Shown here: piece by piece, positions 17,339 to 25,494 of the stretch
How positions within the stretch are numbered: position 1 is the first letter of the stretch
How the letters are laid out: every line of letters starts with the position of its first letter
Origin: Lachnospiraceae bacterium
Lineage (GTDB): Bacteria > Bacillota > Clostridia > Lachnospirales > Lachnospiraceae
Length of the DNA stretch: 64,000 bases
Assembly: GCA_022510745.1 (NCBI GenBank)
Contig: JAFLSY010000007.1
Coordinates: 124,001-188,000, forward strand
Reading direction: 5' to 3'
Program-made: the position numbers and the translations under genes
The notes under the pieces: model-generated
Told to the model about the DNA's origin: nothing
Database searches by the model: none
The model's input: only the letters and a program-made list of their open reading frames with translations

Positions 17339-18244
17339 TTATCTCCTGCTATGTTTTCTCAGAACACCTTCAGAAATCATTACACCCAGAATCGTTAAAA
17401 TCATTCCGAAAACCGCTTTCGGCGTCACTTCCTCATCCAGAAAACATATAGAAAAAAGAATGGTGACAACGGGGGAGCCGTAAAAATACAGATTAGATTT
17501 AACCGAACCTATTTTTGCTACAGCGTAGTTCCATGTGATAAAGCTCACAGCACAGGCGACAATGCCAAGGCCCAACAAGAGAACCAAATTCTTCGGTTGC
17601 AGCCAAAGTGCCATGTTTTGAAAGTTGCCTTCGCTCCATATAAACGGAAGCATAAAAAGAATTCCATAAAAAAAGATTCTGCGAGTTGTCCGAATAATAT
17701 CAAATTTTTCTGCACTGATCTTTTCCACAATGAGAGAATAGACAGCCCACACTACAGCAACTGCAATACCGAGTAAATCACCGACCAAATGCAGCTCCAT
17801 GCCTGAAGCGCCGGAAAAACTAATCAGATAAATGCCGATAATGGAGACGAAAAACCCAAGAATAAAATCCCACCTCAGCCGCTGCTTTAAGACAAAAACA
17901 GCTATAATTCCTGCAAACAGGGGAGCGGTGGAAACAATAACCGCAAGATTAGAGGCCTGCGTATAGGTAAGCGCATATGTCTCTAAAAGATAGTTCATCG
18001 TCACGCCTGTCAGACCTGCCAGAACAAATAAAATCTCTAATTTTCGGTTGCCGACGGACAGACGCTTAGGACGAATCAGCCACAAAAATGACCAGCCTAA
18101 AAGAAATCGCAGAAAGATTATCTCGACAGGCCCAAACTGATAAAGCAGCACCTTCGTTGCAACAAAGGTGCTGCCCCACACAATAATTGTAAAGAGTGCC
18201 GAAAAATGCCCCTTTATCACGTCAGATCGTGTAGTCATAATCAA
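17339..18244 (-). CDS. EamA/DMT-family permease
   Basis: The 301-residue protein has ten hydrophobic segments and two EamA repeats, with signature stretches IIVWGSTFVATKVLL and, in the second half, FITWNYAVAKIGSVKSNLYF. Drug/metabolite transporters of this type export metabolites such as amino acids. It is the last gene of a run that starts with an amino-acid binding protein. The spacing to the AhpD-like gene is 11 bp, so it belongs to the same operon. A possible role is overflow export of the imported compound or its products; this is inference. Confidence 0.88.
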   Translation of the reverse strand: MIMTTRSDVIKGHFSALFTIIVWGSTFVATKVLLYQFGPVEIIFLRFLLGWSFLWLIRPKRLSVGNRKLEILFVLAGLTGVTMNYLLETYALTYTQASNLAVIVSTAPLFAGIIAVFVLKQRLRWDFILGFFVSIIGIYLISFSGASGMELHLVGDLLGIAVAVVWAVYSLIVEKISAEKFDIIRTTRRIFFYGILFMLPFIWSEGNFQNMALWLQPKNLVLLLGLGIVACAVSFITWNYAVAKIGSVKSNLYFYGSPVVTILFSICFLDEEVTPKAVFGMILTILGVMISEGVLRKHSRR

Positions 18245-18255
18245 ACATACACCTC

Positions 18256-18768
18256 TTAATCTATGATTTCCTCAGGACTTACCTGTAAAATGTCGTTGAG
18301 ATTATTGTTTGCAATCATCAGAACACCCATCGTTGTGATAACAACCAGTTCTTCTTCGGTAAATTCATTTTTCATCCGTGCAAACAATTCATCCGATACA
18401 CCCTTGGGGTCTTTAGCAATTGCCTGCCCATATTCAATCAAAAGACGCTCCTGCTCGGTAAAATCAAAGGTATTAAAATCAATACCGTTCTTTTTCAAGA
18501 GGTTGGTAAAATAGGCCGTGCATACAAAGCACTCGTTTTGCACGGAGATGGCATATTCATAGAAATCGGCCGCGCGTTTCCCGATCAGCCGCTGCAGCTC
18601 CGCATCTAACATATAGGAACTTTCCTCAAGCGCTAAAAATGCGGGCACGTTATGCAGCAGAGTACGTTTTTCGCTTGTGATACGATGCCCCTTTGCAATA
18701 TGCTCCTCTACCGCTTTTTTGACCTCCTGAGGGGCTTTTTCAATATCTATTTCCGTTATTCTTGGCAT
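18256..18768 (-). CDS. Carboxymuconolactone decarboxylase/AhpD-like protein
   Basis: The protein is 170 residues when begun at MPRITEIDIEKAPQEV (AAGGAAAAACTT before ATG). The longer frame back to 18867 would run into the ABC ATPase gene and is rejected. It contains a CxxC in NECFVCTAYF followed by a helical segment with the FDFTEQERLLIEYG and LNDILQ patterns of the AhpD/CMD family. Members can be thiol-dependent peroxidases. It sits between the amino-acid ABC transporter and the EamA permease with short gaps. A redox or detoxification role linked to sulphur-containing substrates is possible. Confidence 0.85.
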   Translation of the reverse strand: MPRITEIDIEKAPQEVKKAVEEHIAKGHRITSEKRTLLHNVPAFLALEESSYMLDAELQRLIGKRAADFYEYAISVQNECFVCTAYFTNLLKKNGIDFNTFDFTEQERLLIEYGQAIAKDPKGVSDELFARMKNEFTEEELVVITTMGVLMIANNNLNDILQVSPEEIID

Positions 18769-18805
18769 AAGTTTTTCCTTTCTAAAATAAAAATTTTCAA
18801 AGAAT

Positions 18806-19549
18806 TTACCGCGAACCGAGGATTGACCGAATGAATTCTTTTGATCTGGTCTCCTTCGGATTTTCAAAAAATTCCTGAGACGGTCCGGATTCCACGATCA
18901 CGCCATTCTCCATAAATACCACTTTGTTTGAGACGGTACGGGCAAAATCCATTTCATGAGTGACCACAAGCATGGTCATTCCCTCTCCGGCCAGTTTACG
19001 CATAACACCCAGTACCTCACCAATCAGTTCCGGATCCAGGGCGGAAGTCGGCTCGTCAAAATAGATAATTTCAGGATCTGATGCAAGGCCTCTGGCAATG
19101 GCCACACGCTGCTGCTGCCCGCCGGAAAGCTGGTTCGGATAGCTGTCCAAACGATCCGCCATACCTACTCTCTCCAAGGAGCGGACCGCGATCTCATGAG
19201 CCTCGGCCTTTTTTATCTTACTCCCGCTGGTCAATCCCAGCGTCACATTCTGCAAAACAGTCTTGTTCAAAAACAGATTATAATTTTGAAAAACAAAGGC
19301 CGTCTTTTGGCGGACACGGATGATCTCTTTTCGTGACGCGCCGTGCAGATCATAGGACTGCCCGTCAAATACCAATCTACCGCCGTCAGCCCTTTCCAGA
19401 AAATTCAGGCAGCGCAGAAAAGTAGTTTTACCCGAGCCACTGGGGCCGAGAATGGCAACCACATCGCCTTTTTCCACCTGCAGATCAATTCCCTTCAGGA
19501 TCTCTTTTCCATCAAATGCTTTTTTCACTCCACTGACTTCCAACATCAT
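18806..19549 (-). CDS. Polar amino acid ABC transporter ATPase
   Basis: The 247-residue ATPase is complete: Walker A GPSGSGKTTFLRCLN, Q-loop VFQNYNLFLNKTV, signature LSGGQQQRVAIARG, Walker B IIYFDEPTSALDP and H-loop VVTHEMDFA. This is the GlnQ/HisP/TcyN type that energises uptake of polar amino acids or cystine. It overlaps the permease gene by 4 nt. A single permease gene in the operon implies a homodimeric membrane part. Confidence 0.95.
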   Translation of the reverse strand: MMLEVSGVKKAFDGKEILKGIDLQVEKGDVVAILGPSGSGKTTFLRCLNFLERADGGRLVFDGQSYDLHGASRKEIIRVRQKTAFVFQNYNLFLNKTVLQNVTLGLTSGSKIKKAEAHEIAVRSLERVGMADRLDSYPNQLSGGQQQRVAIARGLASDPEIIYFDEPTSALDPELIGEVLGVMRKLAGEGMTMLVVTHEMDFARTVSNKVVFMENGVIVESGPSQEFFENPKETRSKEFIRSILGSR

Positions 19550-20220
19550 GCCTTGTTCCCTCCATAATGATTCAGCCTTTTCTCAATTACCTGCTGCAAA
19601 ATGGTCAGAACCGAGCAGAATAACAAATAGACAAGCGCACATTCCGTATACAGCGCAAGCGGCTCATAAACACGGGCATTGATAACCTGTGCCTGCCTGA
19701 ACATTTCCGTCACCGTGATGGTCGCTGCCAAAGACGTGCCTTTCACCATGGCAATCAGGGAGTTTGACAGAGCCGGAAACGCTGTGCGGAAAGCCTGCGG
19801 AAGTACGATATGCCACATGATTTTGATATAGGACATACGTACACATAAACCGGCCTCCAACTGCCCTTTCGGAACTGCTTCCAAAGCGCCGCGAAGGCTC
19901 TCTGCCATATAAGCCGCCTCATTAAAACCAAACACCAGAACCGCTGTGGGATAGGCGGCCAATTGGATTCCCAGATAGGGAAGACCGTAAAACACGAGAA
20001 ACAACTGCACCAGAAGCGGTGTGCCGCGTATGATCCAGATATAAACACGGCATAACTGCTTGAGTACCGGGATATGGGCATATTGAATTAAAGCCACAAT
20101 TACGGAAATCACCAGCGCAAGTGAAAATGACATCACTGTCAGCGGCATGGTTACTTTCAGTCCATACTCCAGCATTTTCGGCAAAGCATCAATCAATATT
20201 GTCCAAATTCTTTCAGTCAT
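19546..20220 (-). CDS. Amino acid ABC transporter permease
   Basis: The 224-residue membrane protein has about five helices and the HisM/GlnP-type features: YIWIIRGTPLLVQLFLVFYG and the EAA loop EAVPKGQLEAGLCVRMSYIK. It overlaps the ATPase gene by 4 nt and follows the M20 hydrolase gene by 22 bp. It forms the membrane channel for the solute delivered by the lipoprotein encoded upstream. Confidence 0.95.
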   Translation of the reverse strand: MTERIWTILIDALPKMLEYGLKVTMPLTVMSFSLALVISVIVALIQYAHIPVLKQLCRVYIWIIRGTPLLVQLFLVFYGLPYLGIQLAAYPTAVLVFGFNEAAYMAESLRGALEAVPKGQLEAGLCVRMSYIKIMWHIVLPQAFRTAFPALSNSLIAMVKGTSLAATITVTEMFRQAQVINARVYEPLALYTECALVYLLFCSVLTILQQVIEKRLNHYGGNKA

Positions 20221-20242
20221 AATAAATTTTCCTAACAGATGT

Positions 20243-21631
20243 TTAGAGGCAGGTCTCTTCCATCAATTTTATCAATACACGAATCCCCTGCAAATATGTG
20301 CGGATAGAAATACGTTCGTTGGTACCGTGAATTCCTTCGGCGGAAATATCCTCTTCTTCCAAAAACGGTCCGAAACGCAGACAGCACCGACAGATATTTT
20401 CGTAGTATCGGGCGTCGGTAGCCCCGCGGTTCTGAACGGGAATAAATTTAAGCGGTGCAAAATAATGCTCCAATACTTTTCTCAGGCTTTTAAACCCATA
20501 GGAATCAATCTCTGAGGGACGGGACGGTGCGACACACTGCACATATTCCATTGTGACACCGGAATCTACCCATTTCCGGTAATGCGCAAGCAAATCTTCC
20601 GGTGTATCCGGCGGTGCCAGGCGGAAATTGATCACTGCTTCCATGGCCTGAGGCATCACGTTTCCTGACGGCGCACCCGGCGTGATCTGCGTAGGCGCAA
20701 TGGTCGTCTGTACCTGATGATACAGAGATTCACGCTCCGAAAACCATCTTAAAATATTCTCCGTGTTATTGTCAATATCCCGGACATATCCGGCCATCGG
20801 TTCCTCTTTGATATCGGGAGCCAGTTCTTCTAATGTCCTTTTCACGCACTCCGGCAGATGCGGCGGTACAGGATGATCCAGAATCGTCGTGATCGCCTTT
20901 GCCAGCACTCCCAGAGAAGTACCGTGAAATGGATTTGAGCTGTGCCCGCCGCGGGATTTGACAGACAGCTTCAAATCTGCATAACCCTTTTCATAAATCC
21001 CGATGGGACATACCAAAATACCGGGCGCTCCGTAATCCACGGCCCGGGTCACATCCCCCGCTCCCTCGTCCAGAACAAATTCCAGTTCCACGCCGCGGGA
21101 TTCCAGAAGTTTTGAGATTCCCTTCGCACCGGTACTGCAGGTTTCTTCGTCCTCTCCGAATGCAAGGTATATGGTTCTGCGAAAACACTTTCCCGCGTGC
21201 AGATGATATTCCGCGGCTTCCAGAATACCGATCAGCATTTCCTTGATATCCATAGCGCCTCTGCCCCAGATAAAGCCGTCGGCAATATCCCCGGAAAAGG
21301 GCGGATGCCGCCAATCCTTTTCGGTTCCCGCGATCACCGGAACCACATCCTGATGCGCCATAAAAAGCGCCGGTTTTGAACTTGTGTCACTGCCCGGCAG
21401 AGTAATCAGAAGGCTGTAACCGATCTTTTCAAGGGTGCCGTTCTGAAAAACAAGCGGAAAGCTTTTCTGTAAAAAATCATGCAGCGCCGTAAATTCTTCA
21501 TAGCGGACACGAGTCGTGTCCATGTAGCCGGTCGTTTCAAAGGAGATGGCCTCTGAAAGATGGCGGAGGGCGCTCTCGCCGTCAAAATCGGAAAAATCGT
21601 TTTCGTGCTGAAACAAATCGACATTCTTCAC
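20243..21631 (-). CDS. M20-family metallopeptidase/amidohydrolase (PM20D1/carboxypeptidase-S-like)
   Basis: The 462-residue enzyme carries the dizinc M20 motifs: His in FMAHQDVVPV, bridging Asp in WGRGAMDIKEM, the Glu pair in FGEDEETCSTGAKG, and a late His in GIHGTNERISI. The dimerisation domain begins near KSRGGHSSNPF. Its length and the MAHQDVVPV context resemble PM20D1/carboxypeptidase-S-like hydrolases of N-acyl amino acids or dipeptides. It lies inside an amino-acid uptake operon, between binding protein and permease genes. It probably hydrolyses the imported conjugate in the cytosol to release the free amino acid. Confidence 0.9.
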   Translation of the reverse strand: MKNVDLFQHENDFSDFDGESALRHLSEAISFETTGYMDTTRVRYEEFTALHDFLQKSFPLVFQNGTLEKIGYSLLITLPGSDTSSKPALFMAHQDVVPVIAGTEKDWRHPPFSGDIADGFIWGRGAMDIKEMLIGILEAAEYHLHAGKCFRRTIYLAFGEDEETCSTGAKGISKLLESRGVELEFVLDEGAGDVTRAVDYGAPGILVCPIGIYEKGYADLKLSVKSRGGHSSNPFHGTSLGVLAKAITTILDHPVPPHLPECVKRTLEELAPDIKEEPMAGYVRDIDNNTENILRWFSERESLYHQVQTTIAPTQITPGAPSGNVMPQAMEAVINFRLAPPDTPEDLLAHYRKWVDSGVTMEYVQCVAPSRPSEIDSYGFKSLRKVLEHYFAPLKFIPVQNRGATDARYYENICRCCLRFGPFLEEEDISAEGIHGTNERISIRTYLQGIRVLIKLMEETCL

Positions 21632-21671
21632 GTTTTATCCTCTTTCCCCATTGCGTTCTACCGAACTGCAA

Positions 21672-22547
21672 TCAGTTTTCTTCAGTCAGGTCAACGCCAA
21701 AATACTTGATGCTGATTTCGGCAAGTTTACCGTTCTGACGATTCTCCTCAAGAATACGGTTTACTTCCTGAATCAGAGATAGCGCGTCATCCGACTTCTG
21801 AACCGGATAGCAAACAGGATCGCCGTCAGCGATGGCAACAATCTTGATGTTCGCATCCGGATGCTCCTCCAGATAATCCAGAATGGAAACCTGCGCATTG
21901 ATGGTGGCATCCACACGCCCCATGCTGACCAGTTCGATGGTATCGGTCAGAGAATCCACCGGGGTTACCGTGGCTCCATACGACTCAGCCAATGCAGCAT
22001 AAGTACTAGAAGCGGTATTGGCTGTTGTTTTGCCGTTCAAATCCTCAAAAGAAGTAATGTCCTCATTATCTCCCCTGACCACAAGCACCTTATGCGTGTA
22101 AACATAGGGATCTGAGAAATGGAAGGATTCTGCACGTTCTTCCGTATAGCCGACACCGTTGCAAGCAATGTCAAAACGGCCGGACTGAACGCCCGCCAGA
22201 ATCGAATCCCAGGTGGTTTCCTCAAACTTTGCTTCCACCCCCAGTCCTTCTGCGATCAGCTTCCCGATCTCGATATCCAGACCAACCAGCTCGCCACTTT
22301 CATCATGATAGGTCCACGGAGACCAGTCTCCCTCTGTAGCGATAGTGATCACACCGCTTTCTTTAATCCTAGCCAGAAGATCTTTTTCGCTGTCTTCCGT
22401 GTTAGTGCCTCCGTTTATCTGAGAGGCTCCACTATTGTCTTCGTTAGAAGACTGATTCGCCCCGGAACACCCTGCAAAAGCGCCGAGCGCCAAAACAAGA
22501 CTTAAAATCAATCCCATCATCCGTTTATAATTCGTTTTCGCTGTCAT
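21672..22547 (-). CDS. Amino acid ABC transporter substrate-binding lipoprotein
   Basis: The 291-residue protein has a lipoprotein signal peptide ending in the lipobox LGAFAGC (Cys near residue 26) and a Ser/Asn-rich linker. A family 3 solute-binding fold follows (VITIATEGDWSPWTYHD, LVGLDIEIGKLIAEGLG, FDIACNGVGYTEERA, SDPYVYTHKVLVV). AGGAGGTAACTTACT precedes the ATG. It is the first gene of the uptake operon and is expected to be anchored on the outer face of the membrane. The ligand is probably a polar amino acid, cystine-like compound or small conjugate; the sequence alone does not settle which. Confidence 0.93.
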   Translation of the reverse strand: MTAKTNYKRMMGLILSLVLALGAFAGCSGANQSSNEDNSGASQINGGTNTEDSEKDLLARIKESGVITIATEGDWSPWTYHDESGELVGLDIEIGKLIAEGLGVEAKFEETTWDSILAGVQSGRFDIACNGVGYTEERAESFHFSDPYVYTHKVLVVRGDNEDITSFEDLNGKTTANTASSTYAALAESYGATVTPVDSLTDTIELVSMGRVDATINAQVSILDYLEEHPDANIKIVAIADGDPVCYPVQKSDDALSLIQEVNRILEENRQNGKLAEISIKYFGVDLTEEN

Positions 22548-22577
22548 AGTAAGTTACCTCCTAAATCTTTCTAGTGA

Positions 22578-22607
22578 AGTATACCAGTAAAGTGCAAAAA
22601 AGTCCAA
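22578..22607 (-). promoter_or_regulatory. Likely promoter of the amino-acid uptake operon
   Basis: On the minus strand TTGGAC and TATACT are spaced by 18 bp, with the -10 box about 30 bp before the binding-protein start codon. Confidence 0.55.
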
Positions 22608-22693
22608 TACCATATAGGAATAGCAGGATATAGGTGCAGCCTATATAAAATAATACACTCTGCAGAATAGACGGGCCGTAGTTGACAATTTGC

Positions 22694-22740
22694 AAAAATC
22701 CGGCCAAACTAAAATGACAGTTTAGTTTAGCCGGATTTTT
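22694..22740. terminator. Long hairpin with flanking A and T tracts
   Basis: AAAAATCCGGC and GCCGGATTTTT pair, extended by AAACTAAA/TTTAGTTT around a 7-nt loop. It could end transcription from either side. Confidence 0.75.
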
Positions 22741-22786
22741 ATGTAGAAATACCGCTTCTTCACTTTTAGATTGTAGATAGACAGCA

Positions 22787-22814
22787 GGAAGGGGACGATA
22801 ACCGCCCCCGTTTT
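22787..22814 (-). terminator. Terminator-like repeat, copy A (after HEPN gene)
   Basis: On the minus strand GGGGGCGGTTATCGTCCCC is flanked by the AGCAAAAC and CTGCTGTCTATC blocks that also occur at 23697-23726 and, in part, at 27500-27527. The U tract is weak in this copy. Confidence 0.5.
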
Positions 22815-22832
22815 GCTTATCAGTATCATACA

Positions 22833-23246
22833 TCAATCTTTCATTCGGTTTGTGCAATATAATTCTATCTGTTCAATCAGTTCTTTAGCTGTCAATACTT
22901 GTTCTTCTGCTTTTTCTTTTGTGGCAAGATAAAAGTCATCATAATCACTTGCATGACGGATTTCTTCTGCCTGTGCAATTCTTCGTCCGAATGTTTGCGG
23001 AAAAATCTGAGTCTTTACATAATCCTTATTAAAGTTCGCTAATGTATCTTTATGCCGTTTATATGACTTACCATCTAATGCATGAACAGCTGATATTGCA
23101 TGATAAATTGCATAGTAAGCCCGATTATTTGCCCCTCTATATTCCTTCTCCCTTATCAAAATAACGGCAGACTGTAAATCACTTTTGGCTGTTTCAATTC
23201 AATACCGCACTAAATCAGAAATACTACCGCTTTCAGGCTTTTCCAT
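22833..23246 (-). pseudogene. HEPN-domain protein (HepT-like) interrupted by an in-frame stop
   Basis: The full frame of 138 codons starts at ATG 23244-23246 (M-E-K-P-E-S-G-S-I-S-D-L-V-R-Y) and meets TGA at 23199-23201, codon 16. It then continues in frame as IETAKSDLQSAVILIREKEY and the HEPN core RGANNRAYYAIYHAISAVHAL. The catalytic RX4-6H motif is R-AYYAIY-H. A single CGA to TGA change would explain the break, since Arg fits that position. The partner nucleotidyltransferase gene overlaps the original start, the usual MNT/HEPN toxin-antitoxin layout. A shorter protein restarted from TTG near 23159 would keep the catalytic motif, so residual activity cannot be excluded. Confidence 0.8.
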
Positions 23247-23592
23247 ACAATCTCACTCCTTCCTTTTGAACATTTGTATAAAAAGGATAGGCATTTAGCC
23301 ATTTTCGGAAATGTGCATCACTCTTTGCAATCGGTTTAATGTCAAGGTCGTGTTCTTGATTGAAATCATAGGTAAAGTCTGATAATTGATGACGATAATT
23401 TTCAATTTCCATATCTGTCAAGTCAATCAAAATCATTATATCAATATCTGAATCTTTTCTATAATCTCCCCTTGCATAAGAACCGTACAAAATAATTGTT
23501 TTCAATTTTTCTCTATAGATTTTTTGTATTCCCAATACATACTGCTTCAATAGAAGCTCTATTGCTGTCGGCATATAAATCACCTTTTTCAT
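23233..23592 (-). CDS. MNT-type nucleotidyltransferase (MntA-like antitoxin)
   Basis: This 119-residue minimal nucleotidyltransferase has the core LYGSYARGDYRKDSDIDIMI, which is the GSx10DxD motif, with a further acidic residue in EHDLDIKP. It overlaps the start of the HEPN gene, the standard order for MNT/HEPN modules. In characterised pairs the nucleotidyltransferase neutralises the HEPN RNase by AMPylating it. It begins with MKKVIYMPTAIELLLKQ; an alternative start at the internal Met (residue 7) is possible. The gene itself looks intact although its partner carries a stop codon. Confidence 0.88.
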   Translation of the reverse strand: MKKVIYMPTAIELLLKQYVLGIQKIYREKLKTIILYGSYARGDYRKDSDIDIMILIDLTDMEIENYRHQLSDFTYDFNQEHDLDIKPIAKSDAHFRKWLNAYPFYTNVQKEGVRLYGKA

Positions 23593-23696
23593 AGAATATT
23601 TCTCCTTATATTATATATCACTATTGCCGATTATACAAGGTTTAACGGCCATTACTTGATCAGTCGCAAACGTTTCTAAAACTGCAGATAGACAGC

Positions 23697-23726
23697 AAAA
23701 ACGGGAACGATAACCGCCCCCGTTTT
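23697..23726 (-). terminator. Terminator repeat, copy B (after sigma-SH3 gene 1)
   Basis: On the minus strand AAAAACGGG pairs with CCCGTTTTT around GGCGGTTATCGTT, 49 bp past the sigma gene stop. It closely resembles copies A and C. Confidence 0.8.
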
Positions 23727-23774
23727 TCTCTGCTTCTTTTATATTGTAATTAATAAATCCATCTTTATCAGAAA

Positions 23775-25409
23775 TTAACGATAAGGTACAAAGTTTGGGT
23801 CATAATATTTTTTCATAAAGTCTATATATCCTTGTGGCCAAGGATCTTGAATAGTAAAAAATTGAACGAACGTTCCATCTTTTAGAAAACACCAGGTGCC
23901 GTTATAATCTTGACCTGGGTATCTACTATCAAAAGCATCCATCATAATTATAACTTGTTCCGAATTACCATAATTATGATTCTGTCCATCTGGCGCAATA
24001 TACATAAACCAATCACCATAATCAAGCCATGTATAAACCGGATATTGTTCAAGACCTTCCAGATTAGAAGAACTGCTACTCAACGTATCATTTGCCGCCT
24101 GCTCAGCCGCCGCAACTTCTACCTTAGTATCACTTACATAATTATTAGATACATAAGAGGTAGAACCGTTATACTCAAAACGGTACCAGCCTGTCTCGTT
24201 GCATTGTCCAGTTATTGTAATTTCTTGATTGGTGGAAAGGGAACCGACCTTTGCTCCGTCCGTGCTGGGTTGATTGCGGACATTTACGGTCTGCTTTGCA
24301 TACATAGTCGCTTCCATATCCGTGTAGGTATATTGCGATTTCTCCGCATCGGGTTCGGGAGTTGTTTCTGCAGGTTCGGTTTCCTCCGGCATTTCACTTT
24401 CATCAGTCGTCACTTCGGTGTCTATGTTGGTGTCGGTTTCGTTTCCTGTCCCGCTTTCTGTGGGCAATGTTTCCTCATTGGCTGCGCCCCCGCCGTTTGC
24501 GCTTTCCGGAAGGGTCGTTATATCTCCCAAATTCCCCGCATCAGGTATGCCATTTTCCTGCCCCTCCGCCGAAGTCTCCTGTACGTTCTGATTGTGAATG
24601 ATGACTGCAGCTGCAGTAATACCTCCCACTGCTACTACTACCGCCGCAATCCCTGCGGCGATTTTTAACTGTAATCCCTTTAATATCATGCTTCCTCCTG
24701 TCTTTGCTGCCGATGCAGCAAGTGTCGATTGGGGAAGCGCACCTAAGAAACCCAGAGAAATGGAAGGCATCTGCATATCCTGCATCCGGGCGGTAAACCA
24801 TGCTGTAAGGAAGGGAACTGCCGCCATGGAATAGAGCTTGTCGCCGCTTTTCTTTTCATACTGCAGCACGCCTTCTTTGATCTTGGCCCGTGCCGTGCTC
24901 AGCCGGTATTTGACGGTACCCTCCAGACATCCCATGATCTCGGCAATTTCCGCTATGGAGAATTCATTAAAATAGTACAGCAGAATTGTCTGATACAGTA
25001 CATCCGAGCAGGTTTTCTGAACAATCTTTAAAACCAGTTCCCTCTTGTCCGCATGCAGCGCATACTCTTCCGGCAGGAAGTTTTCATTTTCTTCCGTCTC
25101 CATGTTCTGAAGCTGTTCATCACCGGGCAGCAGGGGCTGTTTTTTCTTTAGAATGTTCATACTTTTGTTGGCCGCTATCCGATAGAGCCAGGGTTTGAAT
25201 TTACCTGCATCCTCCAATGTGCTCATCTGCTCGTAGGCGGTCAGATAGACATCCTGCACTACATCCTGCGTCTCCTGCTGATCCTTTAAAAATTCGAAAC
25301 AGGTAAAAAAAACAGAGCGGCAGGTCGCCCGGTACAGCTCTTCAAAAGCTGTACCGTCGCCTGCCACTGCTTTTTGGACCCATTTTTTAATATCATCGGT
25401 ATCGCTCAT
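23775..25409 (-). CDS. ECF sigma factor fused to a membrane helix and SH3-like domain (paralogue 1)
   Basis: The protein is 544 residues, far longer than a usual ECF sigma factor (about 180). Sigma region 2 lies at about 20-90 (TQDVVQDVYLTAYEQM, FKPWLYRIAANKSM) and region 4 at about 128-178 (TILLYYFNEFSIAEIAEIMG, GTVKYRLSTARAKIKEG). A linker leads to one strong membrane helix at about 249-271, then a long Glu/Thr/Pro-rich spacer. A bacterial SH3 domain follows at about 372-428 (QTVNVRNQPSTDGAKVGSL, GWYRFEYNGSTSYVSNNYV), then a unique C-terminal region with Trp and Asp. The predicted topology puts sigma inside and SH3 outside. Such a fusion implies sensing at the cell wall by the sigma factor itself. 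Confidence 0.9.
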   Translation of the reverse strand: MSDTDDIKKWVQKAVAGDGTAFEELYRATCRSVFFTCFEFLKDQQETQDVVQDVYLTAYEQMSTLEDAGKFKPWLYRIAANKSMNILKKKQPLLPGDEQLQNMETEENENFLPEEYALHADKRELVLKIVQKTCSDVLYQTILLYYFNEFSIAEIAEIMGCLEGTVKYRLSTARAKIKEGVLQYEKKSGDKLYSMAAVPFLTAWFTARMQDMQMPSISLGFLGALPQSTLAASAAKTGGSMILKGLQLKIAAGIAAVVVAVGGITAAAVIIHNQNVQETSAEGQENGIPDAGNLGDITTLPESANGGGAANEETLPTESGTGNETDTNIDTEVTTDESEMPEETEPAETTPEPDAEKSQYTYTDMEATMYAKQTVNVRNQPSTDGAKVGSLSTNQEITITGQCNETGWYRFEYNGSTSYVSNNYVSDTKVEVAAAEQAANDTLSSSSSNLEGLEQYPVYTWLDYGDWFMYIAPDGQNHNYGNSEQVIIMMDAFDSRYPGQDYNGTWCFLKDGTFVQFFTIQDPWPQGYIDFMKKYYDPNFVPYR

Positions 25410-25449
25410 TTGTATTTTCCTCCTTGTCTTCCTTAGGTGCCATTTCCCT

Positions 25450-25479
25450 ATTATAATATGACAAGTGAGGAACGGAAAA
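25450..25479 (-). promoter_or_regulatory. Shared promoter motif upstream of sigma-SH3 gene 1
   Basis: On the minus strand CCTTTTCC and TATAAT (followed by AGGG) are separated by 18 bp from TTTTCC to TATAAT. The same pair with the same spacing precedes the paralogue at 29316-29345. The -10 box lies about 40 bp before the start codon. Confidence 0.6.
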
Positions 25480-25494
25480 GGTTAGTATTTTTTG

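Noticed and set aside
22561..22857. 98-codon minus-strand frame between the binding protein and HEPN genes
   Set aside because: It spans two terminator hairpins and the promoter of the binding protein operon, and has no ribosome binding site.
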